Part shown: positions 1 to 11,788 of the stretch, piece by piece
How positions within the stretch are numbered: the stretch's first letter is position 1
Layout: every line of letters begins with the position of its first letter
NCBI GenBank assembly: GCA_019745975.1
Contig: JAIESQ010000016.1
Location: 1 to 62,020, forward strand
Direction of reading: 5' to 3'
Source: Pirellulales bacterium
GTDB taxonomy: Bacteria; Planctomycetota; Planctomycetia; Pirellulales; JAEUIK01
Length of the DNA: 62,020 nucleotides
Made by a program: the position numbers and the translations under genes
Notes under the pieces: model-generated
Seen by the model: only the letters and a program-made list of their open reading frames with translations
Told to the model about the DNA's origin: nothing
Database searches by the model: none

Positions 1-306
1 CCGAAGGGCCAAGGAAGAGTCTGCGCGCCGCCAAGCCCTTGACAGGAGCATCTCTTTCAGGGAAGTGGCACCCGATGGAGAGCCTTCTCAGTTGAGAGAA
101 TTCTCCGATGGCGCCGACCCGTAGTCTACCGGCACAGCGAAATTCGCTGTACAGGTCACGCCTTCACCCCCGCATTGAAAAACCGCGAACTTGCTGGTCT
201 ACTTGCCTCTCTTGATTCGTGAGGGGCGCGCTGCGCCCCCCCATTGGATTCGCATCGCTGATCGGCCGTCGCCTGTCGGCCCGCCGCGTTTGCCCGACTG
301 TTGCCG
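1..306. other. Upstream region of ileS, no gene seen
   Basis: I see no convincing gene in this stretch; the open frames here lack recognisable protein features. A TTGACA-like hexamer lies at 39-44 but has no matching -10 box at normal spacing. A T-box leader, common before ileS in Firmicutes, is not visible because there is no AGGGTGG-type T-box core. The stretch may hold the ileS promoter. Confidence 0.4.
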
Positions 307-3792
<3,486 letters not shown>

Positions 3793-3807
3793 AGTGGGGC
3801 CTTCGCG

Positions 3808-4449
3808 ATGACCGACGCCCGTCATGCTGCTGAACCCCTTCGCCTGGCCGTGCTCATCTCCGGCGGCGGGACGACATTGCGCAACCTGCTCGAATGCATC
3901 GCTGCGGGCCGATTGAACGCGCGGGTGGTTTGCGTTGTGTCGAGTAGCGGCAAAGCCGGCGGCCTGGAGCACGCGCGCGCGGCCGGGATCGCGACGCACA
4001 TTGTCGAGCGATCGAAGGATGCCGATCTGGCCAGCTTCAGCGAGGGGATCTTCGCCCCTTGCCGCGATGCTGGCGCGCAGCTAGTAGTCATGGGGGGCTT
4101 CTTGAAGCTCGTCGAGATTCCACGCGACTTCGAGGGGCGCGTGCTCAACATCCATCCGTCGCTGATCCCGGCGTTCTGCGGTCGGGGATTCTATGGCCAC
4201 AAGGTGCACGAAGCCGTGCTGGCCTACGGCTGTAAAGTCTCTGGCTGCACCGTGCATTTTGTCGACAATGTCTACGATCACGGGCCAATCGTGCTGCAAC
4301 ACACAGTCGAAGTTCGCGATGACGACACTCCGCAATCGCTGGCCGCGCGGGTGTTCGCGACCGAATGCGAAGCGTACCCCGAGGCGATCGCGCTGTACGC
4401 GGCCGGGCGATTGAAGATCGTCGGCCGGCGGGTTCACGTCGCGCGCTAG
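3808..4449 (+). CDS. purN: Phosphoribosylglycinamide formyltransferase
   Basis: Transfers a formyl group from 10-formyl-THF to GAR in purine synthesis. The 213-aa product has the N-terminal SGGGTTLRNL phosphate-binding loop near residue 18, the catalytic segment LNIHPSLIPAFCG (Asn and His), and GCTVHFVDNVYDHGPIVLQ holding the catalytic Asp region. Between them, GRGFYGHKVHEAVL replaces the usual KGLHAHEQAL-type loop; this lengthened variant is also known in other purN homologues. It lies 15 bases after ileS on the same strand and is probably co-transcribed. An inverted repeat follows directly (4457-4529). Confidence 0.93.
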   Translation: MTDARHAAEPLRLAVLISGGGTTLRNLLECIAAGRLNARVVCVVSSSGKAGGLEHARAAGIATHIVERSKDADLASFSEGIFAPCRDAGAQLVVMGGFLKLVEIPRDFEGRVLNIHPSLIPAFCGRGFYGHKVHEAVLAYGCKVSGCTVHFVDNVYDHGPIVLQHTVEVRDDDTPQSLAARVFATECEAYPEAIALYAAGRLKIVGRRVHVAR

Positions 4450-4456
4450 TGCCAAG

Positions 4457-4529
4457 GGGGACAGGAGTCGTTTCTGAGTCTCGATCTTCCTGATCGCTCG
4501 CGCGGCTCTCAGAAACGACTCCCGTCCCC
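4457..4529. repeat. Inverted repeat (GGGAC-GGAGTCGTTTCTGAG family)
   Basis: Two 22-base arms (4457-4478 and 4508-4529) are complementary with one mismatch, around a 29-base loop. The arm reads GGGGACAGGAGTCGTTTCTG plus AG. It sits between convergent purN and the GNAT gene. The right arm contains the stop codon and the last five sense codons of the GNAT gene. It could act as a bidirectional terminator, but no T-tract follows. The form is that of a REP-like mobile repeat. Confidence 0.85.
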
Positions 4530-5042
4530 GGCCGAGATCACTTCTTCGTAGCCGGTCGCGCGGTACAGGGCCACGGCGGCGCGCCACTCGGCGTGCGTCT
4601 CCAAACAGACTTCGCGAAGGCCCAGTTCCCAACAGTGCCGCTCGAGCACCGCCAGCAGAAGACGGCCGATCCCCTGTCGCCGCGCGGCGGGATCGACCAT
4701 TAACCAGTGCACGGCCGGAGGGCCTGGTTCAGCGGCGGAACCGCGCTGCGCGCAGGCGATCGCACCCAGCGGTGAGTGACGTGCCGGATCAATCGAATCG
4801 GCGAACCAGAGTCTTTGCTGCGACCACCACCAGCGGCCACTCAGTTCTTGGCGGAACTCTTCGGCTGTCCACTCGCGCACGCCGACGCGCGCGCGGGCGA
4901 ACGCCCGGCGCCGCAGCTCCAACCAAGGCTCGATATCGACTTCACCGGAAAACGCGCGCACGCGCACGCCGGCGACTTTGGCCACGCTGGGAGGCACCAC
5001 GAGATTCTTGCGCATTTGCAATACCGACGGCATACCGCGCAT
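4509..5042 (-). CDS. GNAT-family N-acetyltransferase
   Basis: A 177-aa protein of the GCN5-related acetyltransferase fold. The acetyl-CoA binding motif A is visible as VDPAARRQGIGRLLL (Q/R-x-x-G-x-G), followed by ETHAEWRAAVALYRATGYEE, the usual motif B with Tyr/Gly. The substrate cannot be predicted. Alternative in-frame ATG starts exist at 5033 and 5015, and no clear Shine-Dalgarno sequence separates them. The C-terminal residues GSRF and the TGA stop are encoded by the right arm of a dispersed inverted repeat, so the 3' end was apparently replaced or trimmed by repeat insertion. Confidence 0.85.
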   Translation of the reverse strand: MRGMPSVLQMRKNLVVPPSVAKVAGVRVRAFSGEVDIEPWLELRRRAFARARVGVREWTAEEFRQELSGRWWWSQQRLWFADSIDPARHSPLGAIACAQRGSAAEPGPPAVHWLMVDPAARRQGIGRLLLAVLERHCWELGLREVCLETHAEWRAAVALYRATGYEEVISAGDGSRF

Positions 5043-5071
5043 TATGCGCGGCGTGCCTGGCCGCGATAAGA

Positions 5072-5509
5072 CTACCGCGGCAATGGAGTGGACGCCGCGC
5101 GCTGTTCCACATCCGCTTCGCGCACCGGCGGATAGCAGCCGAGCTCGATATGATGTCCGTCGGGATCGTGGAAGAACAACTGGGTCACGTCGCGATCGGC
5201 GACATAGTTGCTCTTATACGGGATGCCGTGCTCGATGAGCGAGCGTTCGGCGGCGGAGATATCCGCGACGTGCAGCGCCAAATGATCGGCGCGCGTCGAG
5301 ATCTCACCTTTCTCCAAGGGGGCCGCATCGTCGACGATCAGGTGGATTTGCAGGCCGTAGTTGTACAACCACGCGCCGGGAAACTTGAAATTGGGCCGCG
5401 CCAGCTCGCGAAAGCCCAGCACGTCGCGATAAAACGCCCGCGACTCTTCGAGATGCCGCGTGAGTCGGGCGACATGGTTGACCGATTCGATCGCGAGCGG
5501 CTGTGGCAT
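5072..5509 (-). CDS. VOC (glyoxalase/bleomycin resistance) family protein
   Basis: A 145-aa vicinal-oxygen-chelate protein with two beta-alpha-beta-beta-beta repeats. Repeat one begins SVNHVARLTRHLEESRAFY, where His is the first metal ligand. Repeat two starts at ADHLALHVADISAAE, and the C-terminal Glu is in HDPDGHHIELGCYPP. The motif order fits glyoxalase- or dioxygenase-like enzymes, but the substrate is unknown. ATG 5509 is preceded by GAGGGATCGATC, a well-spaced ribosome binding site, which decides this start although the frame is open far upstream. The nearest same-strand neighbour is the GNAT gene downstream. Confidence 0.9.
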   Translation of the reverse strand: MPQPLAIESVNHVARLTRHLEESRAFYRDVLGFRELARPNFKFPGAWLYNYGLQIHLIVDDAAPLEKGEISTRADHLALHVADISAAERSLIEHGIPYKSNYVADRDVTQLFFHDPDGHHIELGCYPPVREADVEQRAASTPLPR

Positions 5510-5896
5510 GATCGATCCCTCTCGATGGTCGGGCGTAACTCGGACGAGCTCCCCTGCGGCGGTGCAACGTAGCCATTGATCCCGCGCGGCGCTGCTAGCA
5601 CGACCGCGCACTATAGCCGAGGCGCCGCGCGGCGGGTATCCCCGGGGAGAGGTTCCGCCGCCCAGTGTCGCCGGCATCCCACAGGGCCGGTCGTAACGAA
5701 GTTGCCTGTGGCTCCGAAGTTGTCGAATCGTTGGATTGTTCCTGCTTTTCGGACGATACCTAAGAGTGAAGCCGCCGCGCGCCGGGGGACGTGTCGATTC
5801 GCGCCCCGCGACGCGACTTCGATCGCCTTCGGGGGGGCATCGCCAGCAAAGCTGCTGACGACTCGGCAAACCGCGCTGAATCAAGGGATTGCGAAC

Positions 5897-6496
5897 ATGA
5901 GACGGGCCGCCTTCGCGACGCTCCTCGTGGGGTTGTTGCCGACCCTCACCGGCTGTGGGCTGCTGCAGGAAATGTGCTGTCATTGCGGTGGCTGCAACCT
6001 GCTCAAGTGCCGGGCGTTCGCCCTCAGTCCGTGCTTGCGCGGCAAGTGCTGCGGAGGCGGCTGCGGCGAATGCTACTTCGGTGAGTTGAGCGATCCGCCG
6101 ACCTGCTGGGACCCGTGCGACTGCTGCGGCAACTGGACTGGCCCCGGCGGCTATTCGATGTACCGACCTGGCGAGGCCTATCCGTTCACTCCGATCTATC
6201 CGATCAACGGTCCGGCGCAGTCTTCGCAGCAGCCGACGCCGGCCGACGGCGCCCCGACGCCAATCGATCTGCCGATTCCCAACGAATCGGCACCGCTCGA
6301 AGGGGGCTACGAGAGCGAGCCCGCGCCCAGTGATGCCTCGATGCACCTGCCGCCGGGGGCCAAGATCATTTCGCGCAGCGATCGCGCGCTCGAGCCCGGC
6401 GAAACGCCGCCACGGCAAGTTCAACAGGCCGCCGGACATCGCCAGGTGCGCGGCGCGCAGTATCACGCGCCGGTGCGTCGCAACGTGCGTCGCTAA
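5897..6496 (+). CDS. Cysteine-rich lipoprotein
   Basis: A 199-aa exported protein. The N-terminus is MRRAAFATLLVGLLPTLTGC, a signal peptide ending in a lipobox (LTGC), so it is probably lipidated at Cys20 and held in a membrane. Residues 20-80 carry many Cys in clusters (CCHCGGC, CCGGGC, CDCCGNW), suggesting metal binding or disulfides. A Pro-rich middle and a basic, disordered C-terminus follow. I recognise no catalytic family. AAGGG at 5884-5888 supports ATG 5897; the frame is open upstream to 5576, but that part looks non-coding. Confidence 0.8.
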   Translation: MRRAAFATLLVGLLPTLTGCGLLQEMCCHCGGCNLLKCRAFALSPCLRGKCCGGGCGECYFGELSDPPTCWDPCDCCGNWTGPGGYSMYRPGEAYPFTPIYPINGPAQSSQQPTPADGAPTPIDLPIPNESAPLEGGYESEPAPSDASMHLPPGAKIISRSDRALEPGETPPRQVQQAAGHRQVRGAQYHAPVRRNVRR

Positions 6497-6693
6497 CGGC
6501 CGTCTTCACGTACGCGCCCTTTGATCTCGATTCGACCAACTTCACGCGGTCCGCGCCGCGCCAGGCGCAGCTCCCCCCTGCCGCGAGTCTCCAGGGCAGG
6601 CATCCTGATCGTCTCCCGGCTAAAATGAGCCGACACAGGAAGGCGGCCAACGCGGCGCGCCAGGTCGTCGGTCATTCAGTCGGGTCGGATCGC

Positions 6694-8784
6694 ATGTCGT
6701 TGGCCACTGGGCATCCGTCGGGCGCGATTGCCGCTGGGCGTCGCGCGGCTCAAACGCGGAGCTGGCCAACCTACCTGCCCGATCTGGCGGTTTCGTTGCT
6801 ATTGATCGCGGTGACCGCGACCATCTATGCCCCGGTTGCCGACCACGAGTTCACGTATTACGACGATCCGGCGTACGTGACGCACAACGATCACGTCAAC
6901 ACCGGACTGACCCGCGAGAACATCGCCTGGGCCTGGGTGGCGTCGCACGCCGCCAACTGGCATCCGCTCACTTGGATGTCGCACATGGTCGACATCGAAT
7001 TGTTCGGGCTCAACCCGCGCGGCCATCACCTGGTGAATGTTGCCTTGCACGCCGTTAATGCGGTGCTCTTGTTCTTGGCCTGGCGGATGCTGTTGGCGGC
7101 CAGCCTGGCACGCAGCGCCAGCGGAAATGCCGCGGCCGAGTCGCCGCAGCCGATCTGGCTCCCCGCGACCGGGCCGGCCACGACGTTCTGGCTGCCGGCC
7201 TTCATCGCCGGAGTCTTCGCCTGGCATCCCTTGCACGTGCAATCGGTGGCTTGGGTGGCCGAGCGCAAGGATATGCTCTCGGGGGTGTGCTTCATGCTGA
7301 CCTTGATCGGCTATGCGTGGTACGTGCGCGCACCGAGTTGGCGGCGTTACCTGCTCGTCGCCATGCCGCTGGCCGTGGGCTTGCTTTGCAAGCCGACGCT
7401 CGTGACGCTGCCGCTGGTGCTCTGGCTGCTCGACTACTGGCCGCTGGGGCGCTGGCAACTGCCGAGTGCCGGGCGAGCGAGTCTGTGGCGCGGCGCTGCA
7501 CGCTGTTTGGTCGAGAAACTCCCGTTGTTGGCGATCGTCGTCGCCGCGTCGATCGCAACAATCGTTGCCCAGCAAGGCGGCAACTCGATCCAGCGCCTCA
7601 CAGTTCTGCCCTGGGGACCGAGGTTCGCCAACGCGGCCATTGGTTATTGGGCCTACATCCGGCTGACGTTCTGGCCGAGCGGTCTGGCGGTGTTCTATCC
7701 CCATCCGCATTACATCGAGCAGTTGACATGGGAGGACGTGGCGATCGGCGCCTTCGTGCTGTCGACCGTTTCGCTCGTCGTAACCTGGCTTTGGCGACGG
7801 CAGCCGTGGCTGCCGGTCGGCTGGCTGTGGTTCGCCGGCATGCTGGTGCCGATGATTGGCATTCTGCAAGTCGGCGATCAAGCGTACGCCGACCGATACA
7901 TGTATCTGACACAAACAGGACTGGTGCTGATAGTGGCGGCCAGCGCCGTGCTGCTCGTTTCGCGGTTGCCTGGCGGCCGGTGGATCGCCGCGACGCTGGC
8001 GATCGCCGCCTCGGCTGCCTGCCTGTGGCGCACGAGTGTCGAGTTAACCTACTGGCGGAACCATGAGCTGTTGTTTCGCCATGCCCTGCAGGTCACCGAG
8101 CGAAATTATCTGGCCGGCGTGAGCCTGGGGCACGAGATGATACGGCAAAATCGCATCGAGGAAGCGATCGCCTGCTTCGACCAGGCGCGCCGCGATGGGC
8201 CTCGCTATTTCGACGCGCGGCGCAACCTGGCGATGGCCCTCGGCGCACGTGGCACCGAGCGTTTATCGGCTGGTGATCGTGTCGGCGGTTTGGCTGATCT
8301 GCGCCGCATGATCGAGTGCGCTCCCACCGGCAAACTGCGCATGCCCGCGCATGAAGCGTGGGTCAAATTTGGCAATAACCTGGCGTGGTATCTGGCGACC
8401 GACCCGGCGGCTGTGCCGCTTTCGCCCGACGAAGCACTGCAAATCGCCACGCGGGCGTGCGCAGCGTTCGAGCTGGCTCCGGCCGAGTACCTCGATACCT
8501 TAGCGGCAGCGTACGCGGCGTCTGGACAATACTCGAAGGCGGTCGAAACTGTGGTGCATGCCATCGCCGCGGCCGAGCACGAGGCCGCGTTGCCCCAAAC
8601 CGAACCCGATCGCCAGGCGAGCCTGCGTGCGCTGGTGGCCACGCTGCAATCGCGATTGCCGCTGTACTGGAGCCTCAAACCGTATCGTGAAGCGTGGCCG
8701 ACGGCACCGCCTGCCGCGGCAGCCGACGCGCCGAGTGAGCCAGTTTCCCAGCCCGCCGCGCCTGCTGCCAACTCCGCTCAGTAA
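6694..8784 (+). CDS. Multi-pass membrane TPR protein, TMTC/PMT-like (GT-C fold)
   Basis: A polytopic protein of about 696 aa. The N-terminal half has some ten membrane helices and resembles GT-C glycosyltransferases of the TMTC/O-mannosyltransferase type: an acidic first-loop motif TYYDDPAYVT, then NWHPLTWMSHMVD and AWHPLHVQSVAWVAERKDML. The C-terminal third (YLAGVSLGHEMIRQNRIEEA onward) is soluble and TPR-like. It may transfer a sugar from a lipid carrier to proteins outside the cytoplasm; this is inferred from the family. An earlier in-frame ATG at 6625 is possible, but a TAAAAT at 6621-6626 could be a -10 box, which favours 6694. The last 30 residues are Ala/Pro-rich. Confidence 0.85.
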   Translation: MSLATGHPSGAIAAGRRAAQTRSWPTYLPDLAVSLLLIAVTATIYAPVADHEFTYYDDPAYVTHNDHVNTGLTRENIAWAWVASHAANWHPLTWMSHMVDIELFGLNPRGHHLVNVALHAVNAVLLFLAWRMLLAASLARSASGNAAAESPQPIWLPATGPATTFWLPAFIAGVFAWHPLHVQSVAWVAERKDMLSGVCFMLTLIGYAWYVRAPSWRRYLLVAMPLAVGLLCKPTLVTLPLVLWLLDYWPLGRWQLPSAGRASLWRGAARCLVEKLPLLAIVVAASIATIVAQQGGNSIQRLTVLPWGPRFANAAIGYWAYIRLTFWPSGLAVFYPHPHYIEQLTWEDVAIGAFVLSTVSLVVTWLWRRQPWLPVGWLWFAGMLVPMIGILQVGDQAYADRYMYLTQTGLVLIVAASAVLLVSRLPGGRWIAATLAIAASAACLWRTSVELTYWRNHELLFRHALQVTERNYLAGVSLGHEMIRQNRIEEAIACFDQARRDGPRYFDARRNLAMALGARGTERLSAGDRVGGLADLRRMIECAPTGKLRMPAHEAWVKFGNNLAWYLATDPAAVPLSPDEALQIATRACAAFELAPAEYLDTLAAAYAASGQYSKAVETVVHAIAAAEHEAALPQTEPDRQASLRALVATLQSRLPLYWSLKPYREAWPTAPPAAAADAPSEPVSQPAAPAANSAQ

Positions 8785-8801
8785 TTCCCAAGGAACGCGT
8801 T

Positions 8802-9869
8802 ATGTCCGCGCTCGATGGCATTCATGTACTTGATCTGTCACTGCTGTTGCCTGGCCCGCTCTGCACGCAAATCCTCCGCGACCTGGGGGCACGCGTCACG
8901 AAGATCGAGCCGCCCGCCCCTGGCGACTACTCGGCGCTCTGGCCGCCGATGGTGGGGCCGGTCTCGGCCGCTTACTTCGCCATCAATCGCGGCAAGCAGA
9001 TTCGTTCGCTCAACTTGAAGGACACCGCCGATCGCGAGCAGTTTCTGGCGCTCGTGCGCGAGGCCGACGTCGTCGTCGAAGGCTTTCGCCCCGGCGTGAT
9101 CGACAAGCTGGGGATCGGCTACGCTCGGCTGGCTGCCATCAACCCGCGGATCGTCGTCTGCAGCATTTCGGGCTACGGCAACAGCGGACCGTATGTACTC
9201 CGCGGCGGGCACGATCTCAACTACCAGGCTTTGGCCGGTGTGTTGGCGATTTCCGGCCAGCGTGAAGGCGCGCCGCCGAACCCGCCGCTGCAAGTGGCCG
9301 ACACGGCCGCTGGGTCGTACGCCGCGGCGATGCTCATCCTGGCCGCACTCTTGGAATGCCGGCGCACGGGCCGCGGCCGGCATCTCGATGTCAGCATGTC
9401 GGAGCAGTTGCTGCCACTGATGACACCGCTTTACGCGTCGACGGCCGCCGAAGAGCGCGATCCGTTGTCCGACGGCGAGCTGTTAAGCGGCGGCGCGCCG
9501 TGCTATCGCGTCTATCGCACGGCCGACGACGGGTATCTCTCGGTCGGCGCGCTGGAGCCGAAGTTCTGGCAAGCGCTTGTTGCGGCGCTGGGCCTGCCCG
9601 AGCTGGCCGGCGAGAATCACCTGCTTGGTCCTCAAGCCGACGCGATCGCCGCCCGGCTGGCGACCGTGATCGCCACGCGCACGCGCGACGAATGGGGGCG
9701 CGTGTTCGCCGATGTCGACGCCTGCGTCGAGCCGGTTTTGCAATTCGGCGAAGTGCGCCGGCATCCGCAGTGGCAAGCGCGCGGCAGCTTTGAAACGGTG
9801 CCCACGCCCGACGGCGGCACGCTCAGCGTGCCGCGGATGCCGGGGTCACTGGCGGGAATGGGGGAGTAG
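8802..9869 (+). CDS. CaiB/BaiF family CoA-transferase
   Basis: Class III CoA-transferase or alpha-methylacyl-CoA racemase-like protein of 355 aa. It has the N-terminal Rossmann segment LDLSLLLPGPLCTQILRDLG, the RSLNLKD and EGFRPGVIDKLGIGY motifs, and GHDLNYQALAG, which places the conserved catalytic Asp at about residue 138. The length is at the short end of the family. The true acyl substrate cannot be read from sequence. It starts 17 bases after the TMTC-like gene; AAGGA at 8790-8794 is the likely ribosome binding site. A large palindromic repeat begins 19 bases after the stop. Confidence 0.9.
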   Translation: MSALDGIHVLDLSLLLPGPLCTQILRDLGARVTKIEPPAPGDYSALWPPMVGPVSAAYFAINRGKQIRSLNLKDTADREQFLALVREADVVVEGFRPGVIDKLGIGYARLAAINPRIVVCSISGYGNSGPYVLRGGHDLNYQALAGVLAISGQREGAPPNPPLQVADTAAGSYAAAMLILAALLECRRTGRGRHLDVSMSEQLLPLMTPLYASTAAEERDPLSDGELLSGGAPCYRVYRTADDGYLSVGALEPKFWQALVAALGLPELAGENHLLGPQADAIAARLATVIATRTRDEWGRVFADVDACVEPVLQFGEVRRHPQWQARGSFETVPTPDGGTLSVPRMPGSLAGMGE

Positions 9870-9887
9870 TTAGCGGTTAGTCGATCT

Positions 9888-10001
9888 GTTAGCCGCGGAG
9901 CTTGCTCCGCGCGCTAGCGTGTACGGCGTGACCTCGAGACAAACGCGAGTGCCGTTTGCACGTCGCACGAGCTAGCGCGCGGGATAAATCCCGCGGCTAA
10001 C
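9888..10001. repeat. Paired 31-bp palindromic repeat (TTAGCCGCGG family)
   Basis: Two 31-base arms (9888-9918 and 9971-10001) face each other around a 52-base centre. Each arm starts GTTAGCCGCGG on its own strand and ends CGCGCTAGC. Each arm also contains its own hairpin: GCGGAGC-TT-GCTCCGC on the left and GCGGGAT-AA-ATCCCGC on the right. The inner stems differ in sequence but both pair. It lies between convergent genes. Related arms occur at 11244-11274, 29547-29577, 38189 and 38323-38350. Confidence 0.9.
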
Positions 10002-10008
10002 GAATCAA

Positions 10009-11175
10009 CTAGCCACTACCCGGCTCCCAAATCGTCGCCGCGATGTAGCGATCACCTTTTGGCGTGTCGTGCCAGTAGTAGATCACGACCACCTTGCCGT
10101 CGGGCCGCTCGACACTGCGCGGATAGCCGATATCACGTCCGCCGGCGCCAGCGCGCAAGGTGATTTCGCTGCCCCAAGTGCGACCGCCGTCGCTGCTCAG
10201 TTTGGCGCGCATGCCATACGGCGCCGCGCGACAACCGTACGTCAGGCATAGGCGGCCATCGGCCAGGCGGATCAAGCTTGGCGGGTTCCCTTCGCCAGTG
10301 TCTTCGACCGGCCGGCCGATGAACGACCAGGTGGCGCCGTCGTCTGCAGACTGCCAGGTATCGATCCAGCGGCGCCGCCCTTCGTGCACGTGTAGCGTGG
10401 TCAAGAGCTCGCGCGGACCAAGCCGCACCGTCGACGGCATGATCGCGAAGCCGGCTGGCTCGGGGCCGATCCACGCTACGAATTTCCAGGTGCGTCCTCC
10501 ATCAGTGGTGCGGACCACCAGCGGGCGGCCTTCCTTGCCGTCGCGCTTGGCCGCCGTGAGGAACAGCAGGCAATCGTGCTTGCCGTTCACGACGTAATCC
10601 GTGCGGGCCGCGATGCCGGGCGTGTCGAACTGCGGCAGCTTGAACGGACCCAGCCATTGGTGTCCGCGATCGTACGAATAGTAAAACCGCGAGGGGCCGA
10701 CGTCGGCGTCGGTCATCCGCACCGTGAGCGCGAAATCGGGATGCGTGAAGTCGATGTCGCCGGGGCAATCGGTGGGTGTGGGCTGTTTGTATTGCGGCGG
10801 CGCGATGCCGTGCAGCGCCTTGCCGGTGGGGATCAGGGCTCCGTGCTCGGCCGGGTTCTCGATCGACCAGGACGCGCCGCCGTCGAGGCTGCGGGCCAGC
10901 AAGTGTTCTTCTGGCTGGTCGTGATCGATGGCATGGCGCTGGGGGCCATTGTCTTTCATCGTGCCGGCGCTGAAACCGACAAGGATTTCCCTGCCCCACT
11001 GCCAGATGCCATGGTTGGCGGGCCAACCGCCAAACCGCCCGGGCACGCGATAGACGTCGACGTGCTGCAGGGCCGGCGCTTTGTCGCCGGCATGTTGTTT
11101 GGCCGGCTCGGCGGCAAGCGTCGTCGAAGCAAGCGCGGCGAACGCAGCGAACGCCGCAATGATCTTTTGTGACAT
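10009..11175 (-). CDS. Secreted sialidase-like (BNR/Asp-box) protein
   Basis: A 388-aa exported protein with the signal peptide MSQKIIAAFAAFAALASTTL-AAE. It folds as a six-bladed propeller by family. At least four Asp-box motifs (S/T-x-D-x-G-x-T/S-W) are visible: SLDGGASW, TTDGGRTW, SADDGATW and SSDGGRTW. The N-terminal region and YPRSVERPDGKVVVIYYWHD resemble exo-alpha-sialidase-like proteins common in planctomycetes, where many act on sulfated or complex glycans. Substrate specificity is unknown. Start ATG 11175 gives a complete signal peptide. Repeats lie just beyond both ends (stop 8 bases from the 9971-10001 arm; upstream arm at 11244). Confidence 0.85.
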   Translation of the reverse strand: MSQKIIAAFAAFAALASTTLAAEPAKQHAGDKAPALQHVDVYRVPGRFGGWPANHGIWQWGREILVGFSAGTMKDNGPQRHAIDHDQPEEHLLARSLDGGASWSIENPAEHGALIPTGKALHGIAPPQYKQPTPTDCPGDIDFTHPDFALTVRMTDADVGPSRFYYSYDRGHQWLGPFKLPQFDTPGIAARTDYVVNGKHDCLLFLTAAKRDGKEGRPLVVRTTDGGRTWKFVAWIGPEPAGFAIMPSTVRLGPRELLTTLHVHEGRRRWIDTWQSADDGATWSFIGRPVEDTGEGNPPSLIRLADGRLCLTYGCRAAPYGMRAKLSSDGGRTWGSEITLRAGAGGRDIGYPRSVERPDGKVVVIYYWHDTPKGDRYIAATIWEPGSG

Positions 11176-11243
11176 CGAGATCTCGGGAATAAGTTCGAGG
11201 GATCGTTATGCAGGACACAGACTACTCTGTGGATACGCGAGAT

Positions 11244-11274
11244 GTTAGCCGCGGAGGTTGCTCCGCGCGCTAGC
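11244..11274 (+). repeat. Single 31-bp repeat arm (TTAGCCGCGG family)
   Basis: This segment matches the 9888-9918 arm at 30 of 31 bases (GCGGAGG in place of GCGGAGC). No partner arm is visible nearby. The following 120 bases contain text resembling another dispersed element (CGCAAGGGCGCAAAGAAGTC) but no gene. It lies upstream of the sialidase-like gene. Confidence 0.8.
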
Positions 11275-11397
11275 TCGACGGACGGAGACCCCTCGCGCAA
11301 GGGCGCAAAGAAGTCAAGGAACGATCCACGGACGAACGCGGAAGAAGTTGCTCACGCGGAGCTGCGGAGATCGCGGCACTGCCGAGCGAATGGGCTT

Positions 11398-11697
11398 TCA
11401 GACGATCTCGTTGCGTGCGACGTTCTCCACGTTAGCTCGCTTCGACCGGCTGTGATGGAAAGCCGACTGGACGCGGCCGGTGATGGCGATACTGAAGACA
11501 ATCAGGCCGGCAACCACCCCGCACAATGCGGTGACCAGCAATGAGACCACGGTCAGCAAGCCGATAGCAATTCGCCATTCGGGATACAACAGAATCGCCG
11601 ACAACACCAGCATGCACGGCGAGAGAATTACAAATGCCAACAGCGCCTTGCGGAGCGTGAATTGAAACGGGTGTCGCGACTCGGATGGCACGCGCAT
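11398..11697 (-). CDS. Small membrane protein with FQFTLR motif
   Basis: A 99-aa hypothetical protein with two or three hydrophobic helices (LLAFVILSPCMLVLSAILL and a second strongly hydrophobic stretch). The N-terminal segment PFQFTLRKALLA resembles the FQFSLRTLL motif that opens many small planctomycete membrane proteins of unknown role. The C-terminal tail is polar and basic. No ribosome binding site is clear. It stands alone between repeats and acs. Function unknown. Confidence 0.55.
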   Translation of the reverse strand: MRVPSESRHPFQFTLRKALLAFVILSPCMLVLSAILLYPEWRIAIGLLTVVSLLVTALCGVVAGLIVFSIAITGRVQSAFHHSRSKRANVENVARNEIV

Positions 11698-11788
11698 GGA
11701 CTGGTCCCAGGGCAGGCCGGAGAAGCAGTTAGGCTATTGCAGCGTCGAAAGCGGCCCTGCCGTGGGCTTTGGGCGAATGGCCGCCCCC

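Noticed and set aside
1-306. T-box leader before ileS
   Set aside because: No T-box core or specifier hairpin is recognisable; such leaders are mainly found in Firmicutes and Actinobacteria.
9888-10001. CRISPR array
   Set aside because: There are only two arms in inverted orientation, with no regularly spaced direct repeats or cas genes.
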